NCBI RefSeq assembly: GCF_004349055.1
Contig: NZ_SMKX01000070.1
Coordinates: forward strand, 1-39,931
From: Kribbella antibiotica
Lineage (GTDB): Bacteria > Actinomycetota > Actinomycetes > Propionibacteriales > Kribbellaceae
Direction: 5' to 3'
Length of the DNA stretch: 39,931 bases
Below, one piece after another: positions 31,421 to 39,217 of this stretch. Below the pieces are notes generated by a model. The model had not been told where the DNA came from, searched no databases, and saw only the letters and a program-made list of their open reading frames with translations. Position 1 is the stretch's first letter. Each line of letters opens with the position of its first letter. The translations under genes and the position numbers were made by a program.

Positions 31421-32635
31421 ATGCCCCCCATCCGAACTGCCCGACGCCGCGTGGTTGTCCCGGCGGTCTTCTTGGCTGTAGGTGCGCTCGTCGCAGCGCC
31501 GTTCGCCGTCCAGGCGGCCAAGCAGAACCCCGTCTCCGCGAGTACGGCGAGCGCCGCGGACAGCACGGCCATCACCCTCCCGAGCGTCGGCCGCGTCGAG
31601 AGTTGTGTCCTCGACAAGCGCTCCGGCTGCACCGTCCTGCACGGTTTCGGCAAGAAGCCGGTCGCGATCACCGCGATCGCCTCCGGGCCTGTGCAGCTGT
31701 CGATCGACCCGGGAAAGACCACCGACAAGAGCTATCGGCTGCACGCTGTGCGGCGCGACGGGAAGAACTATCGCCAGGGGACGAAGCTGCGCTACACCGC
31801 GCACTACGACTTCGTCGCCGCGCCCGCGCAGCCGCCCACGCCGAAGCCGACTCCCATGCCCACCAAGCCGCCGACCGCCACGCCGAAGCCGACGGTGACC
31901 CCGAAGCCCACGATCACGCCGCCGACCAAGCCGCCGACCACCAAGCCCCCGACAGCGCCGCCGACCAGCAACCCGGGCCAGACCTGCACCAAGCCGGGCT
32001 GGACCACCACGGCCAAGGGCAACCAGGGTGAGGGCCGGACGTACGGCCAGTACTACGTCCACAACAACATGTGGAACAACCACAACGGCACGTACACGAT
32101 GGCGGTCTGCAACTACAACAGCTGGTACGAGGACGTCACCCAGTCCAGGCCGGGCGACAACGGCGTACAGGCGTACCCGAACGTCCACAAGGACTACAAC
32201 GACTTCCCGCTGGCCAAGATCCAGTCCGCGAAGTTCGCCGCCACCGCGCCGAGCTGTTCCGGCTGCATCTACAACGTCGCTTTCGACGTCTGGATCAACG
32301 AGGGCTTCGAGAACGAGCTGATGATCTGGACCCAGAACTCGGGCCAGACCCCGGCCGGCGACAAGCTCGGTACGACGACGATCGGCGGTCACGCCTATGA
32401 GGTGTGGAAGACCGACGGCGCCAACAAGCCCGGCGGCATCTTCACCTACAAGTCGGTCACCACCCAGACCTCCGGCACGATGCCGCTGCAGGCCTTCTTC
32501 AAGGACCTCGAGGCTCGCAAGTGGATCCCGGCCAAGTCCACCACCTGGCAGGTCGACTACGGCGTCGAGGTCGTCTCCACCAACAACACCAAGCAGCGCT
32601 TCACCTTCAATGCCTTTGAAATTCAAGAAAGCTAG
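31421..32635 (+). CDS. Secreted GH12-type glycoside hydrolase with Pro/Thr-rich linker
   Basis: This 404-residue exported protein has an Arg-rich start and signal peptide to about residue 32, then a small N-terminal beta domain (SCVLDKRSGCTVLHGFGK). A linker at about 136-185 is made of repeated PTPKPT/PTKPPT units. The C-terminal 215 residues look like GH12 endoglucanases or xyloglucanases: YYVHNNMWNN, VCNYNSWYEDVTQ, the nucleophile Glu in NELMIW and a second Glu in YGVEVVST. It should hydrolyse beta-1,4-glucans outside the cell. GAAGGA precedes the ATG. The N-terminal domain before the linker is not one I recognise as a carbohydrate-binding module. It sits inside the housekeeping block between nnr and alr. 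Confidence 0.85.
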   Translation: MPPIRTARRRVVVPAVFLAVGALVAAPFAVQAAKQNPVSASTASAADSTAITLPSVGRVESCVLDKRSGCTVLHGFGKKPVAITAIASGPVQLSIDPGKTTDKSYRLHAVRRDGKNYRQGTKLRYTAHYDFVAAPAQPPTPKPTPMPTKPPTATPKPTVTPKPTITPPTKPPTTKPPTAPPTSNPGQTCTKPGWTTTAKGNQGEGRTYGQYYVHNNMWNNHNGTYTMAVCNYNSWYEDVTQSRPGDNGVQAYPNVHKDYNDFPLAKIQSAKFAATAPSCSGCIYNVAFDVWINEGFENELMIWTQNSGQTPAGDKLGTTTIGGHAYEVWKTDGANKPGGIFTYKSVTTQTSGTMPLQAFFKDLEARKWIPAKSTTWQVDYGVEVVSTNNTKQRFTFNAFEIQES

Positions 32636-32680
32636 TTCGATCCAGGAGAGCTGGAGGGCGTAGCCCTCGGACCGGTTGCG

Positions 32681-32686
32681 TAGGGT
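32681..32686 (+). promoter_or_regulatory. Putative -10 box (TAGGGT) of a leaderless HAD-hydrolase transcript
   Basis: TAGGGT lies 7 bases before the GTG at 32694, and no ribosome-binding site is present in between. This supports GTG 32694 over the TTG at 32676. Confidence 0.35.
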
Positions 32687-32693
32687 TCCTTGC

Positions 32694-33335
32694 GTGACCG
32701 GTCTGGTGATTTTCGACAACGACGGCGTACTGGTGGACTCCGAGCGGCTGGCCAACACGATCTTGGCGGAGCTGCTCACCGAGGCCGGGTTGCCGTACAC
32801 GTTCGACGAAGCAGTGCGCGACTTCATGGGCGGCAGCATGAAGTCGATGCGCGAGAAGACCGAGGCGCAGCTCGGCCGGCCGTTGCCGGCCGACCTCGAG
32901 GACCGCTATCACCAGCGGCTGTTCGACGGATTCGCCCACCTGCAAGCCATCGAGGGGGTCGAGGGTGTGCTCGACGACCTGGAAGCAGCCGGTACGCCGT
33001 ACTGTCTCGCCTCGTCGGGGACTCATCGGCGGATCCGGACGGCGCTGACCGCGGTCGGTTTCCTGGCCCGGTTCGAGGGCAGAATCTTCAGTGCCGAGGA
33101 TGTCGCGCACGGCAAACCCGCGCCCGATCTTTTCCTGCACGCGGCCGCCACCCTGGGCGTGCAACCGGCTGACTGCGTCGTGGTCGAGGACAGCCCACTC
33201 GGCGTCGCCGCGGCCAACGCGGCCGGGATGACGGTCTTCGGCTACGCGGGGATGACGGACCCGGCGAAGCTCGCCGATGCACGTCAAGTTTTTCACAAGA
33301 TGACATCCCTCACCGGATTGATCGTCGCGGCCTGA
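32694..33335 (+). CDS. HAD-superfamily phosphatase / beta-phosphoglucomutase-like hydrolase
   Basis: This 213-residue enzyme has the HAD motifs in order: FDNDGVLVDSE (Asp8 nucleophile, Asp10), ASSGTHRR (motif II), the Lys in GKPAPDLFL (motif III) and VVEDSPLGVAAANAAG (motif IV). The helical cap lies between motifs I and II (LLTEAGLPYTF to HLQAIEGVEG). It resembles phosphoglucomutase- or phosphoglycolate-phosphatase-like enzymes; the substrate is unknown. It is 15 bases before alr. Confidence 0.9.
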   Translation: MTGLVIFDNDGVLVDSERLANTILAELLTEAGLPYTFDEAVRDFMGGSMKSMREKTEAQLGRPLPADLEDRYHQRLFDGFAHLQAIEGVEGVLDDLEAAGTPYCLASSGTHRRIRTALTAVGFLARFEGRIFSAEDVAHGKPAPDLFLHAAATLGVQPADCVVVEDSPLGVAAANAAGMTVFGYAGMTDPAKLADARQVFHKMTSLTGLIVAA

Positions 33336-33350
33336 CACACTGGAAGAGCT

Positions 33351-34544
33351 ATGGCTACTCCCCAGTCACCTCTCAGCTACCCGCCACGTGAGCGCCCGAC
33401 GCGCGCCGAGGCGATCGTTGACCTGGCTGCGATCCGGCACAACGTGGCAACGCTGCGTGACCGTGCCGAGGGTGCGCAGCTGATGACCGTGGTGAAGGCC
33501 GACGGCTACGGGCACGGGATCGTGCCGGTTGCCGCGGCCGCCCGGCAAGCCGGTGCGGACTGGATCGGTGCGGCCGTTCTCGAAGAGGCGCTCGCTCTGC
33601 GTGACGCTGGAGACACCGGGCCGATCTTCTGCTGGCTGACCACGCCCGGTGAGCCGCTGACCGAGGCGATCGACTCCGGGATCGACCTGTCGGCTGGTGC
33701 GCCGTGGGAGATCGAGGAGCTCGCCGCGGCAGTCGTCGACCGGCCGGCCCGGGTGCACCTCAAGATCGACACGGGCATGAGCCGCGGCGGCGCCGTACCG
33801 GAGGAGTGGCCGGCGCTGATTCGCGTTGCGCTGCGGGAGCAGGCGGCCGGCCGGATCGAGATCAAGGGCATCTGGTCGCACCTCGCGCAGTCGGACGAGC
33901 CGAAGAGCGCGATCAACGAGGCGCAGCTCGCGACGTTCATCGAGGCGATCGCGGTGGCCGAGTCGTTCGGGGTGGAGGCCGAGTTCAAGCACCTGGCCAA
34001 CTCGGGCGCCACGCTGGAGCTCCCCGAGACGCACTTCAACCTCGTGCGGCCGGGCATAGCGACGTACGGGCTCTCGCCGTTCGGGCATGCGTTGAGCGCT
34101 GCCGAGCTGGGGTTGCGGCCGGCGATGACGCTGAAGGCGCGGCTCGCGATGGTGAAGCGGGTGCCTGCCGGCGTGGGTGTTTCGTACGGGCTGACGTGGA
34201 CCGCGCCGCGACCGTCGACGCTCGGGCTGATCCCGCTCGGGTACGGCGACGGTCTGCCGCGGCACGCTTCGAATGGCGCGCCGGTTCAGTCGGCCGGTGG
34301 GCGCCGCAGCGTTGTCGGCCGGATCTGCATGGATCAGTGCGTGGTGAACCTCGAGGACGACGATGTCGTCGCGGGGGATGAGATCGTGCTGTTTGGCCCG
34401 GGTACGGCGGGGGAACCGACCGTCGACGACTGGGCCGATGCGGCCCGGACGATCAACTACGAGATCGTGACGCGGCTCGGGCCGCGGATTCCGCGCCGGT
34501 ATATCGATACCTCCCCAGCCGATACCGTCCCGGTCGAGGAGTAG
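33351..34544 (+). CDS. alr: Alanine racemase
   Basis: This 397-residue PLP enzyme interconverts L- and D-alanine for peptidoglycan. The PLP lysine is Lys49 in TVVKADGYGHG, and the catalytic Tyr lies in GVSYGLTW. SHLAQSDEP, HLANSGATLELPETHFN and GRICMDQCVVNLE are typical. GGAAGAG precedes the ATG. In most actinobacteria it follows acpS and nnr directly; here three genes lie between. Confidence 0.96.
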   Translation: MATPQSPLSYPPRERPTRAEAIVDLAAIRHNVATLRDRAEGAQLMTVVKADGYGHGIVPVAAAARQAGADWIGAAVLEEALALRDAGDTGPIFCWLTTPGEPLTEAIDSGIDLSAGAPWEIEELAAAVVDRPARVHLKIDTGMSRGGAVPEEWPALIRVALREQAAGRIEIKGIWSHLAQSDEPKSAINEAQLATFIEAIAVAESFGVEAEFKHLANSGATLELPETHFNLVRPGIATYGLSPFGHALSAAELGLRPAMTLKARLAMVKRVPAGVGVSYGLTWTAPRPSTLGLIPLGYGDGLPRHASNGAPVQSAGGRRSVVGRICMDQCVVNLEDDDVVAGDEIVLFGPGTAGEPTVDDWADAARTINYEIVTRLGPRIPRRYIDTSPADTVPVEE

Positions 34545-34547
34545 GCG

Positions 34548-35657
34548 ATGTCGAAGGCAGGACGGACCGCAGGACTCATTGGAGCCGCGGTCGGGGTGCT
34601 GGCCGCCGGTGCGGCCGCCGGGGTTGCGGTCGAGCGCACGGTCATCGGACGCCGGTCCGGTCAGCGTGCGCAGTTGGAAGCGGAGCCGTTCGGGTCCCTG
34701 CGCGGGACCCCGCACGTCTTCACCGCGGACGACGGCGTCGAGCTGTACGTCGAGGTCGACGAGCTGAAGCGGTCTCGCCGACCGGTGCCACCCAAGAAGC
34801 GGTTCGCCCGCAAGCTGCCGTTGCCGCCTGAGGATCTGACCGTGATCTTCCTGCACGGCTACGGGCTGAACATGGACTCCTGGCACTTCGAGCGCCGCGA
34901 TCTGGCCGGCATCGGGACGATGGTCTTCTACGACCAGCGGTCGCACGGGCGATCCGGGCGGTCGGCGAAGGAGAACATCAGCATCGACCAGCTCGGTCAG
35001 GATCTCTACGGGATCTTTGAGAAGTTCGCGCCTTCAGGCCCGGTCATTTTGATCGGGCACTCGATGGGCGGGATGTCGATCATGGCGCTCGCCGATCAGC
35101 ACCCGGAGCTGTTCGGCGACCGGATCATCGGCGTCGGGCTGTGCTCGACGAGCGCCGGGCATCTGGACGAGGTGCCGATCATCCTGCCGGGGCTGCCTGG
35201 GCGATGGTTGCGGCAGCTCGCGTTGCCGACGGTGTCCGCCTTGGCGCGGGTCCCGGATGCGGTCGAGCGTGGGCGCAAGGCGGGGACGGATATCAGCTAC
35301 CTGCTGACGCGTCGGTACTCGTTCGGCTCCGAGGTGCCGCCGGCGTTCACCGAGTTCGTGAACGAGATGATCGCGGCGACGCCGATCTCGGTGATTGCGG
35401 ACTTCTACCCGATCTTCGCGCTGCACGAGAAGTACGACTCGCTCGAGCCGTTGCAGAAGGTCGAGTGTGTGGTGATCGGCGGTGACAAGGACGCGCTGAC
35501 ACCGTTCGAGCACGCCGAAGAGATCGTCCGGCGGGTGCCGGGGGCGGAGCTCGTCGAGGTGAAGAACTGTGGTCACCTCGGCCTGATCGAGCACCACCGT
35601 GAGTTCACCGCGGCACTCCTTGGGATGATCGAGCGAGCCGAACAATCCTTGGGATGA
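34548..35657 (+). CDS. Membrane-anchored alpha/beta hydrolase
   Basis: This 369-residue protein has a Gly/Ala-rich N-terminal membrane segment (about 5-27). An alpha/beta hydrolase fold follows: FLHGYGLNMDSW (oxyanion region), the nucleophile in LIGHSMGGMSIMAL, the Asp loop VIGGDKDALTPFEHAE and the His in NCGHLGLIEHH. The substrate is unknown. It starts three bases after alr, as in the conserved actinobacterial block alr-hydrolase-tsaE, which suggests a housekeeping role in the cell envelope. Confidence 0.9.
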   Translation: MSKAGRTAGLIGAAVGVLAAGAAAGVAVERTVIGRRSGQRAQLEAEPFGSLRGTPHVFTADDGVELYVEVDELKRSRRPVPPKKRFARKLPLPPEDLTVIFLHGYGLNMDSWHFERRDLAGIGTMVFYDQRSHGRSGRSAKENISIDQLGQDLYGIFEKFAPSGPVILIGHSMGGMSIMALADQHPELFGDRIIGVGLCSTSAGHLDEVPIILPGLPGRWLRQLALPTVSALARVPDAVERGRKAGTDISYLLTRRYSFGSEVPPAFTEFVNEMIAATPISVIADFYPIFALHEKYDSLEPLQKVECVVIGGDKDALTPFEHAEEIVRRVPGAELVEVKNCGHLGLIEHHREFTAALLGMIERAEQSLG

Positions 35658-35664
35658 TGTGAGC

Positions 35665-36606
35665 ATGACCGATCTGCATGTCGTTGACGCGACAGCTGAG
35701 CACGTGGACGAGATCGTCACCGTGATTCACCACGCCTTCTCCTCGCGCCGGGTCCTCGATCCGCCGTCGACGGCGTTGAGCGAGAACGCGACCACGGTGG
35801 CGGAGGCGATCGCGCAGTACGGCGGTCTGCTCGTCCGCGTGGACGGGAAGCCCGCGGGTGCGGTGCTGTTCGAGGTGTCGGGCGACGTGCTCGTGCTGCG
35901 CCGGGTCTCGGTCGACCCGCGGCATCAGGGGCATGGGGTCGCGTCCGCGATGGTCGGGTGCGCCGAGGCAGTCGCCGTACGGCGGGGTCTGGCGCGGGTG
36001 CGGTTGATCGCGCGCGTGGAGTTGCCGGACACCGTGGAGTTCTGGCGGCGCCGTGGGTATTCGGTCGTCGAGCAGATCGAGCACAACCTGATCTACGCGA
36101 AGGCGATGCCGGTCGAGCGGACTGTGCCGACAGCCGAGGAGATGCGGGCGATCGCCGAGGAGCTGGCTGGGCAGTTGCGGGCCGGCGACGTACTGGTGTT
36201 GTCGGGTGATCTTGGCGCCGGGAAGACGACATTCACCCAGGGGTTGGGTGCTGGGTTGAAGGTGCGCGGTGACATCACGTCGCCGACCTTCGTGATCTCG
36301 CGCGTGCATCCGTCGTTGAGTGGCGGGCCGGCGTTGGTGCACGTGGACGCTTATCGGCTGGGCGCCAGTGCATATGGGTCTAGGGCCGAGCTGGACGACC
36401 TTGACCTGGATGCTTCGCTCGAAGAAGCGGTGACCGTGGTTGAGTGGGGCCATGGGCTGGCCGAAGCGCTCGCCCCGGACCGGCTCGACATCGTGGTGAC
36501 CCGCGGCGACGACGACACCGATGAAACCCGCGAGCTCCGCATCACGCCGGTTGGACCGCGCTGGGCGGCGTCCGGCGTACGGGTTTCTGTACTGGAGAAC
36601 AACTGA
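35665..36606 (+). CDS. tsaE: GNAT acetyltransferase fused to TsaE ATPase
   Basis: This roughly 313-residue fusion has an N-terminal GNAT domain (about 1-147: LRRVSVDPRHQGHGVASAMV acetyl-CoA loop, then EFWRRRGYSVVE). The C-terminal TsaE domain (about 153-313) has Walker A GDLGAGKTTFTQGLG, then SPTFVISRVH and LVHVDAYRL. TsaE is the ATPase of the threonylcarbamoyl-adenosine (t6A) tRNA complex, with TsaB and TsaD encoded downstream. Free-standing TsaE is about 150 residues. The role of the GNAT domain is unknown. The ATG at 35665 is chosen; GTG 35659 is possible. Confidence 0.92.
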   Translation: MTDLHVVDATAEHVDEIVTVIHHAFSSRRVLDPPSTALSENATTVAEAIAQYGGLLVRVDGKPAGAVLFEVSGDVLVLRRVSVDPRHQGHGVASAMVGCAEAVAVRRGLARVRLIARVELPDTVEFWRRRGYSVVEQIEHNLIYAKAMPVERTVPTAEEMRAIAEELAGQLRAGDVLVLSGDLGAGKTTFTQGLGAGLKVRGDITSPTFVISRVHPSLSGGPALVHVDAYRLGASAYGSRAELDDLDLDASLEEAVTVVEWGHGLAEALAPDRLDIVVTRGDDDTDETRELRITPVGPRWAASGVRVSVLENN

Positions 36607-36607
36607 C

Positions 36608-37276
36608 ATGCTGCTCGCCTTCGACACCTCAAGCGCCGCCGTCACGGTCGCCCTGGCCGACTCGGTCACCGGCGAGATCATCGCCTCCTCGACCACCGTC
36701 GACGCCCTCCGCCACGGGGAGCTCCTGGCGCCTGCCATCGCCGCCGCCTTCGCCGCCGCGGATTGCACCGCCCGCGATCTGACGCGGATCGCCGTCGGGG
36801 TGGGTCCTGGGCCTTTCACTGGTTTGCGGGTCGGGTTGGTCACGGCTCGCACGATGGCCGACGTATTGGGGATTGAGGTGGCTGGCGTCTGTAGCCTCGA
36901 CATCCTCGCGCGCCAGTCGTCGTTGACCTTGCCGGTCGCCGTCGCGACGGATGCTCGGCGCAAAGAGATCTACTGGGCCCTGTACGACGGCCCGGCGGCG
37001 GATGGCAGTCGTCGGCGCCTCGAAGGTCCCGCCGTGGACAAGCCCGATGCGGTCGCCCACGTGCTGGCGGGCCTCCCGATCATCGGCCGCGGCGCGATCC
37101 TGTACGGCGAAACGTTGGGCGTTGCCGCTGACGACGTGGTGGAGTACCCCTCGGCCGAGGTGCTGGCGTTGGGCGTGGCCACCGGAACACTGGAGATTGT
37201 TGCCCCGGACCCGCTTTATCTGCGGCGGCCTGATGTGACGATGTCGGGTGGGCCCAAGAGCGTGTTGACCAAGTGA
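36608..37276 (+). CDS. tsaB: tRNA t6A biosynthesis protein TsaB
   Basis: This 222-residue ASKHA-fold protein is the non-catalytic partner of TsaD in t6A37 synthesis. MLLAFDTSSAAVTVAL and GVGPGPFTGLRVGLVTARTM are diagnostic. TDARRKEIYWALYDG is also typical. It starts one base after the GNAT-TsaE stop and overlaps rimI by four bases. Confidence 0.94.
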   Translation: MLLAFDTSSAAVTVALADSVTGEIIASSTTVDALRHGELLAPAIAAAFAAADCTARDLTRIAVGVGPGPFTGLRVGLVTARTMADVLGIEVAGVCSLDILARQSSLTLPVAVATDARRKEIYWALYDGPAADGSRRRLEGPAVDKPDAVAHVLAGLPIIGRGAILYGETLGVAADDVVEYPSAEVLALGVATGTLEIVAPDPLYLRRPDVTMSGGPKSVLTK

Positions 37277-37722
37277 GACCGGCTATTCGTCCTGCGGTTG
37301 CTGACGATCTGGCGGCGGTCGCTGGCCTGGACGAGGTGTGTTTCGGGCCGGAGGCTTGGAGTTCGGCTGCTTGGGGCGGTGAGTTCGAGCGGGTGTCGGA
37401 CGACCGGGTGATCCTGGTGGCGGATGAAGGTGCCGTGGCTGGGTACCTCGTGCTGCTGGTGCCGCCGGTCGAGGTCGACGTGGTGGAGTTGTTGCGGATT
37501 GCGGTGGCCCCGGCTGAGCGTCGTACTGGGGTTGGTGGGCAGTTGATGACGGCCGCGCTCAAGCGGTGTGCCGGGCGGACGGTGTTGCTGGAAGTTGCTG
37601 CGGGCAACGAGTCGGCGATCGGTCTGTACGGCGGGTTCGGGTTCGAAGAGATCAGCCGGCGGCGTGGGTACTACGCCGGCGGTGAAGATGCAGTGATCAT
37701 GCGGTGGCGGGAGTCGTTGTGA
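37273..37722 (+). CDS. rimI: Ribosomal-protein-alanine N-acetyltransferase RimI-like
   Basis: This 149-residue GNAT enzyme has LLRIAVAPAERRTGVGGQLM as the acetyl-CoA loop, followed by LEVAAGNESAIGLYGGFGFE. In this position, between tsaB and tsaD, it is conserved and annotated as RimI. It should acetylate protein N-termini, S18 in the classical case. GTG start, four-base overlaps on both sides. Confidence 0.9.
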   Translation: MRPAIRPAVADDLAAVAGLDEVCFGPEAWSSAAWGGEFERVSDDRVILVADEGAVAGYLVLLVPPVEVDVVELLRIAVAPAERRTGVGGQLMTAALKRCAGRTVLLEVAAGNESAIGLYGGFGFEEISRRRGYYAGGEDAVIMRWRESL

Positions 37723-38774
37723 GCAAAGAAGAACCCTTGATCCTCGGGATCGAGACGTCGTGTGACGAGACCGGTGTCGGCATCGTGCGCGGGCAGACAT
37801 TGCTCGCCGATGCGATCGCGTCCAGTGTCGAGGAACACGCCCGCTTCGGCGGCGTCGTGCCTGAGGTTGCCAGTCGCGCGCACCTCGAAGCGATGGTCCC
37901 GACGATCCGACGCGCCTGCGAGACCGCCGGAATCAAGCCGACCGACGTCGACGCGATCGCCGTCACCAGCGGCCCCGGCCTGGCCGGGGCACTCCTCGTG
38001 GGCGTCGCTGCTGCGAAGGGTCTCGCGCTGTCGCTCGACAAACCCTTGTACGGCGTCAATCACCTCGCGGCGCACGTTGCCGTCGACACGCTTGAGCACG
38101 GCGACCTGCCGAAGGGCGCCATCGCGCTGCTGGTGTCCGGTGGGCACTCGTCGCTGCTCGCGGTCGAGGACATCACCGAGGGCGTGGTGCCGATGGGTAG
38201 CACCATCGACGACGCTGCGGGCGAGGCGTTCGACAAGGTCGCGCGCGTGCTCGGCCTGCCGTTCCCTGGTGGGCCGTACATCGACAAGGCGGCGCGCGAC
38301 GGCGGTGATCGGCTGTACGTGAAGTTCCCGCGCGGCTTGACCTCACAGCGCGATCTTGAGCGGCACCGGTTCGATTTCTCCTTCTCTGGTTTGAAAACCG
38401 CGGTCGCGCGCTGGGTCGAGTCGAAGCGCCGCGACGGCGAGGACGTTCCGGTCAACCACGTCGCTGCGGCCTTTCAGGAGGCGGTTTGCGATGTGCTGGT
38501 GCGCAAGGCGATCGACGCTTGCAAGGACCGCGGGTACGAGCATCTGCTGATTGGCGGTGGGGTTGCGGCCAACTCCCGGCTGCGGCAGATGGCGGAAGAA
38601 CGGTGCACGGCGGCTGGGATCGCCGTACGGGTTCCGCGTCCTGGGCTGTGTACCGACAACGGTGCGATGGTCGCGGCGCTCGGGTCCGAGTTGGTGCGCG
38701 CGGGTAAGACGCCGTCGCCGCTGGGTCTCCCGGCCGATTCGTCGATGCCGATCACGGAGGTACTGAACAAGTGA
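37719..38774 (+). CDS. tsaD: tRNA N6-adenosine threonylcarbamoyltransferase TsaD
   Basis: This 351-residue catalytic subunit transfers the threonylcarbamoyl group to A37 of ANN-decoding tRNAs. ILGIETSCDETGVGIV, the metal-binding His115/His119 in NHLAAHV, VSGGHSSLL and LIGGGVAANSRLRQ are diagnostic. GTG start overlaps rimI by four bases, and its own end overlaps the next gene in the same way. Confidence 0.96.
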   Translation: MSKEEPLILGIETSCDETGVGIVRGQTLLADAIASSVEEHARFGGVVPEVASRAHLEAMVPTIRRACETAGIKPTDVDAIAVTSGPGLAGALLVGVAAAKGLALSLDKPLYGVNHLAAHVAVDTLEHGDLPKGAIALLVSGGHSSLLAVEDITEGVVPMGSTIDDAAGEAFDKVARVLGLPFPGGPYIDKAARDGGDRLYVKFPRGLTSQRDLERHRFDFSFSGLKTAVARWVESKRRDGEDVPVNHVAAAFQEAVCDVLVRKAIDACKDRGYEHLLIGGGVAANSRLRQMAEERCTAAGIAVRVPRPGLCTDNGAMVAALGSELVRAGKTPSPLGLPADSSMPITEVLNK

Positions 38775-39217
38775 AGTGGTTGCATCCGGAAGGTTTCGAG
38801 GCCGACGACGACACCGCGCGGATCGATATCGACGCGGTCCACGGCTTCCTCCGTACGGCGTACTGGTCGCCTAATGTCCCGCGGGATGTCGTCGAGCGGT
38901 CGATCGCGGGTTCGCTGAACGTCGCGGTGTATGCGCCGACCGGCGAGCTGGTGGCGTTCGCCCGGGCGGCGACCGATCGAGCGACGTACGCGTGGATCGC
39001 GGATGTGTTCGTGCTGCCAGAGCATCGCGGGCACGGGCTCGGCAAGTTCGTGATGTCGTCCCTGCTCGGCCATCCGGATATGCAGGGTTTGCGGCGGCTG
39101 ATGCTGGCGACGAAGGATGCACACGAGCTCTACCGGCAGTACGGGTTCACCGAGCTTCCTGACCTGACCACGATGATGGTCATCCGTCACGACCCCACCA
39201 CGCTGTACGCCGAGTGA
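38771..39217 (+). CDS. GNAT-family N-acetyltransferase
   Basis: This 148-residue GNAT protein has WIADVFVLPEHRGHGLGKFV as acetyl-CoA loop and HELYRQYGFTEL as the final strand region. The start is GTG in a GTGA overlap with tsaD. Substrate unknown; related proteins act on amines or antibiotics. It is the third GNAT domain in 3.5 kb. Confidence 0.88.
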   Translation: MKWLHPEGFEADDDTARIDIDAVHGFLRTAYWSPNVPRDVVERSIAGSLNVAVYAPTGELVAFARAATDRATYAWIADVFVLPEHRGHGLGKFVMSSLLGHPDMQGLRRLMLATKDAHELYRQYGFTELPDLTTMMVIRHDPTTLYAE

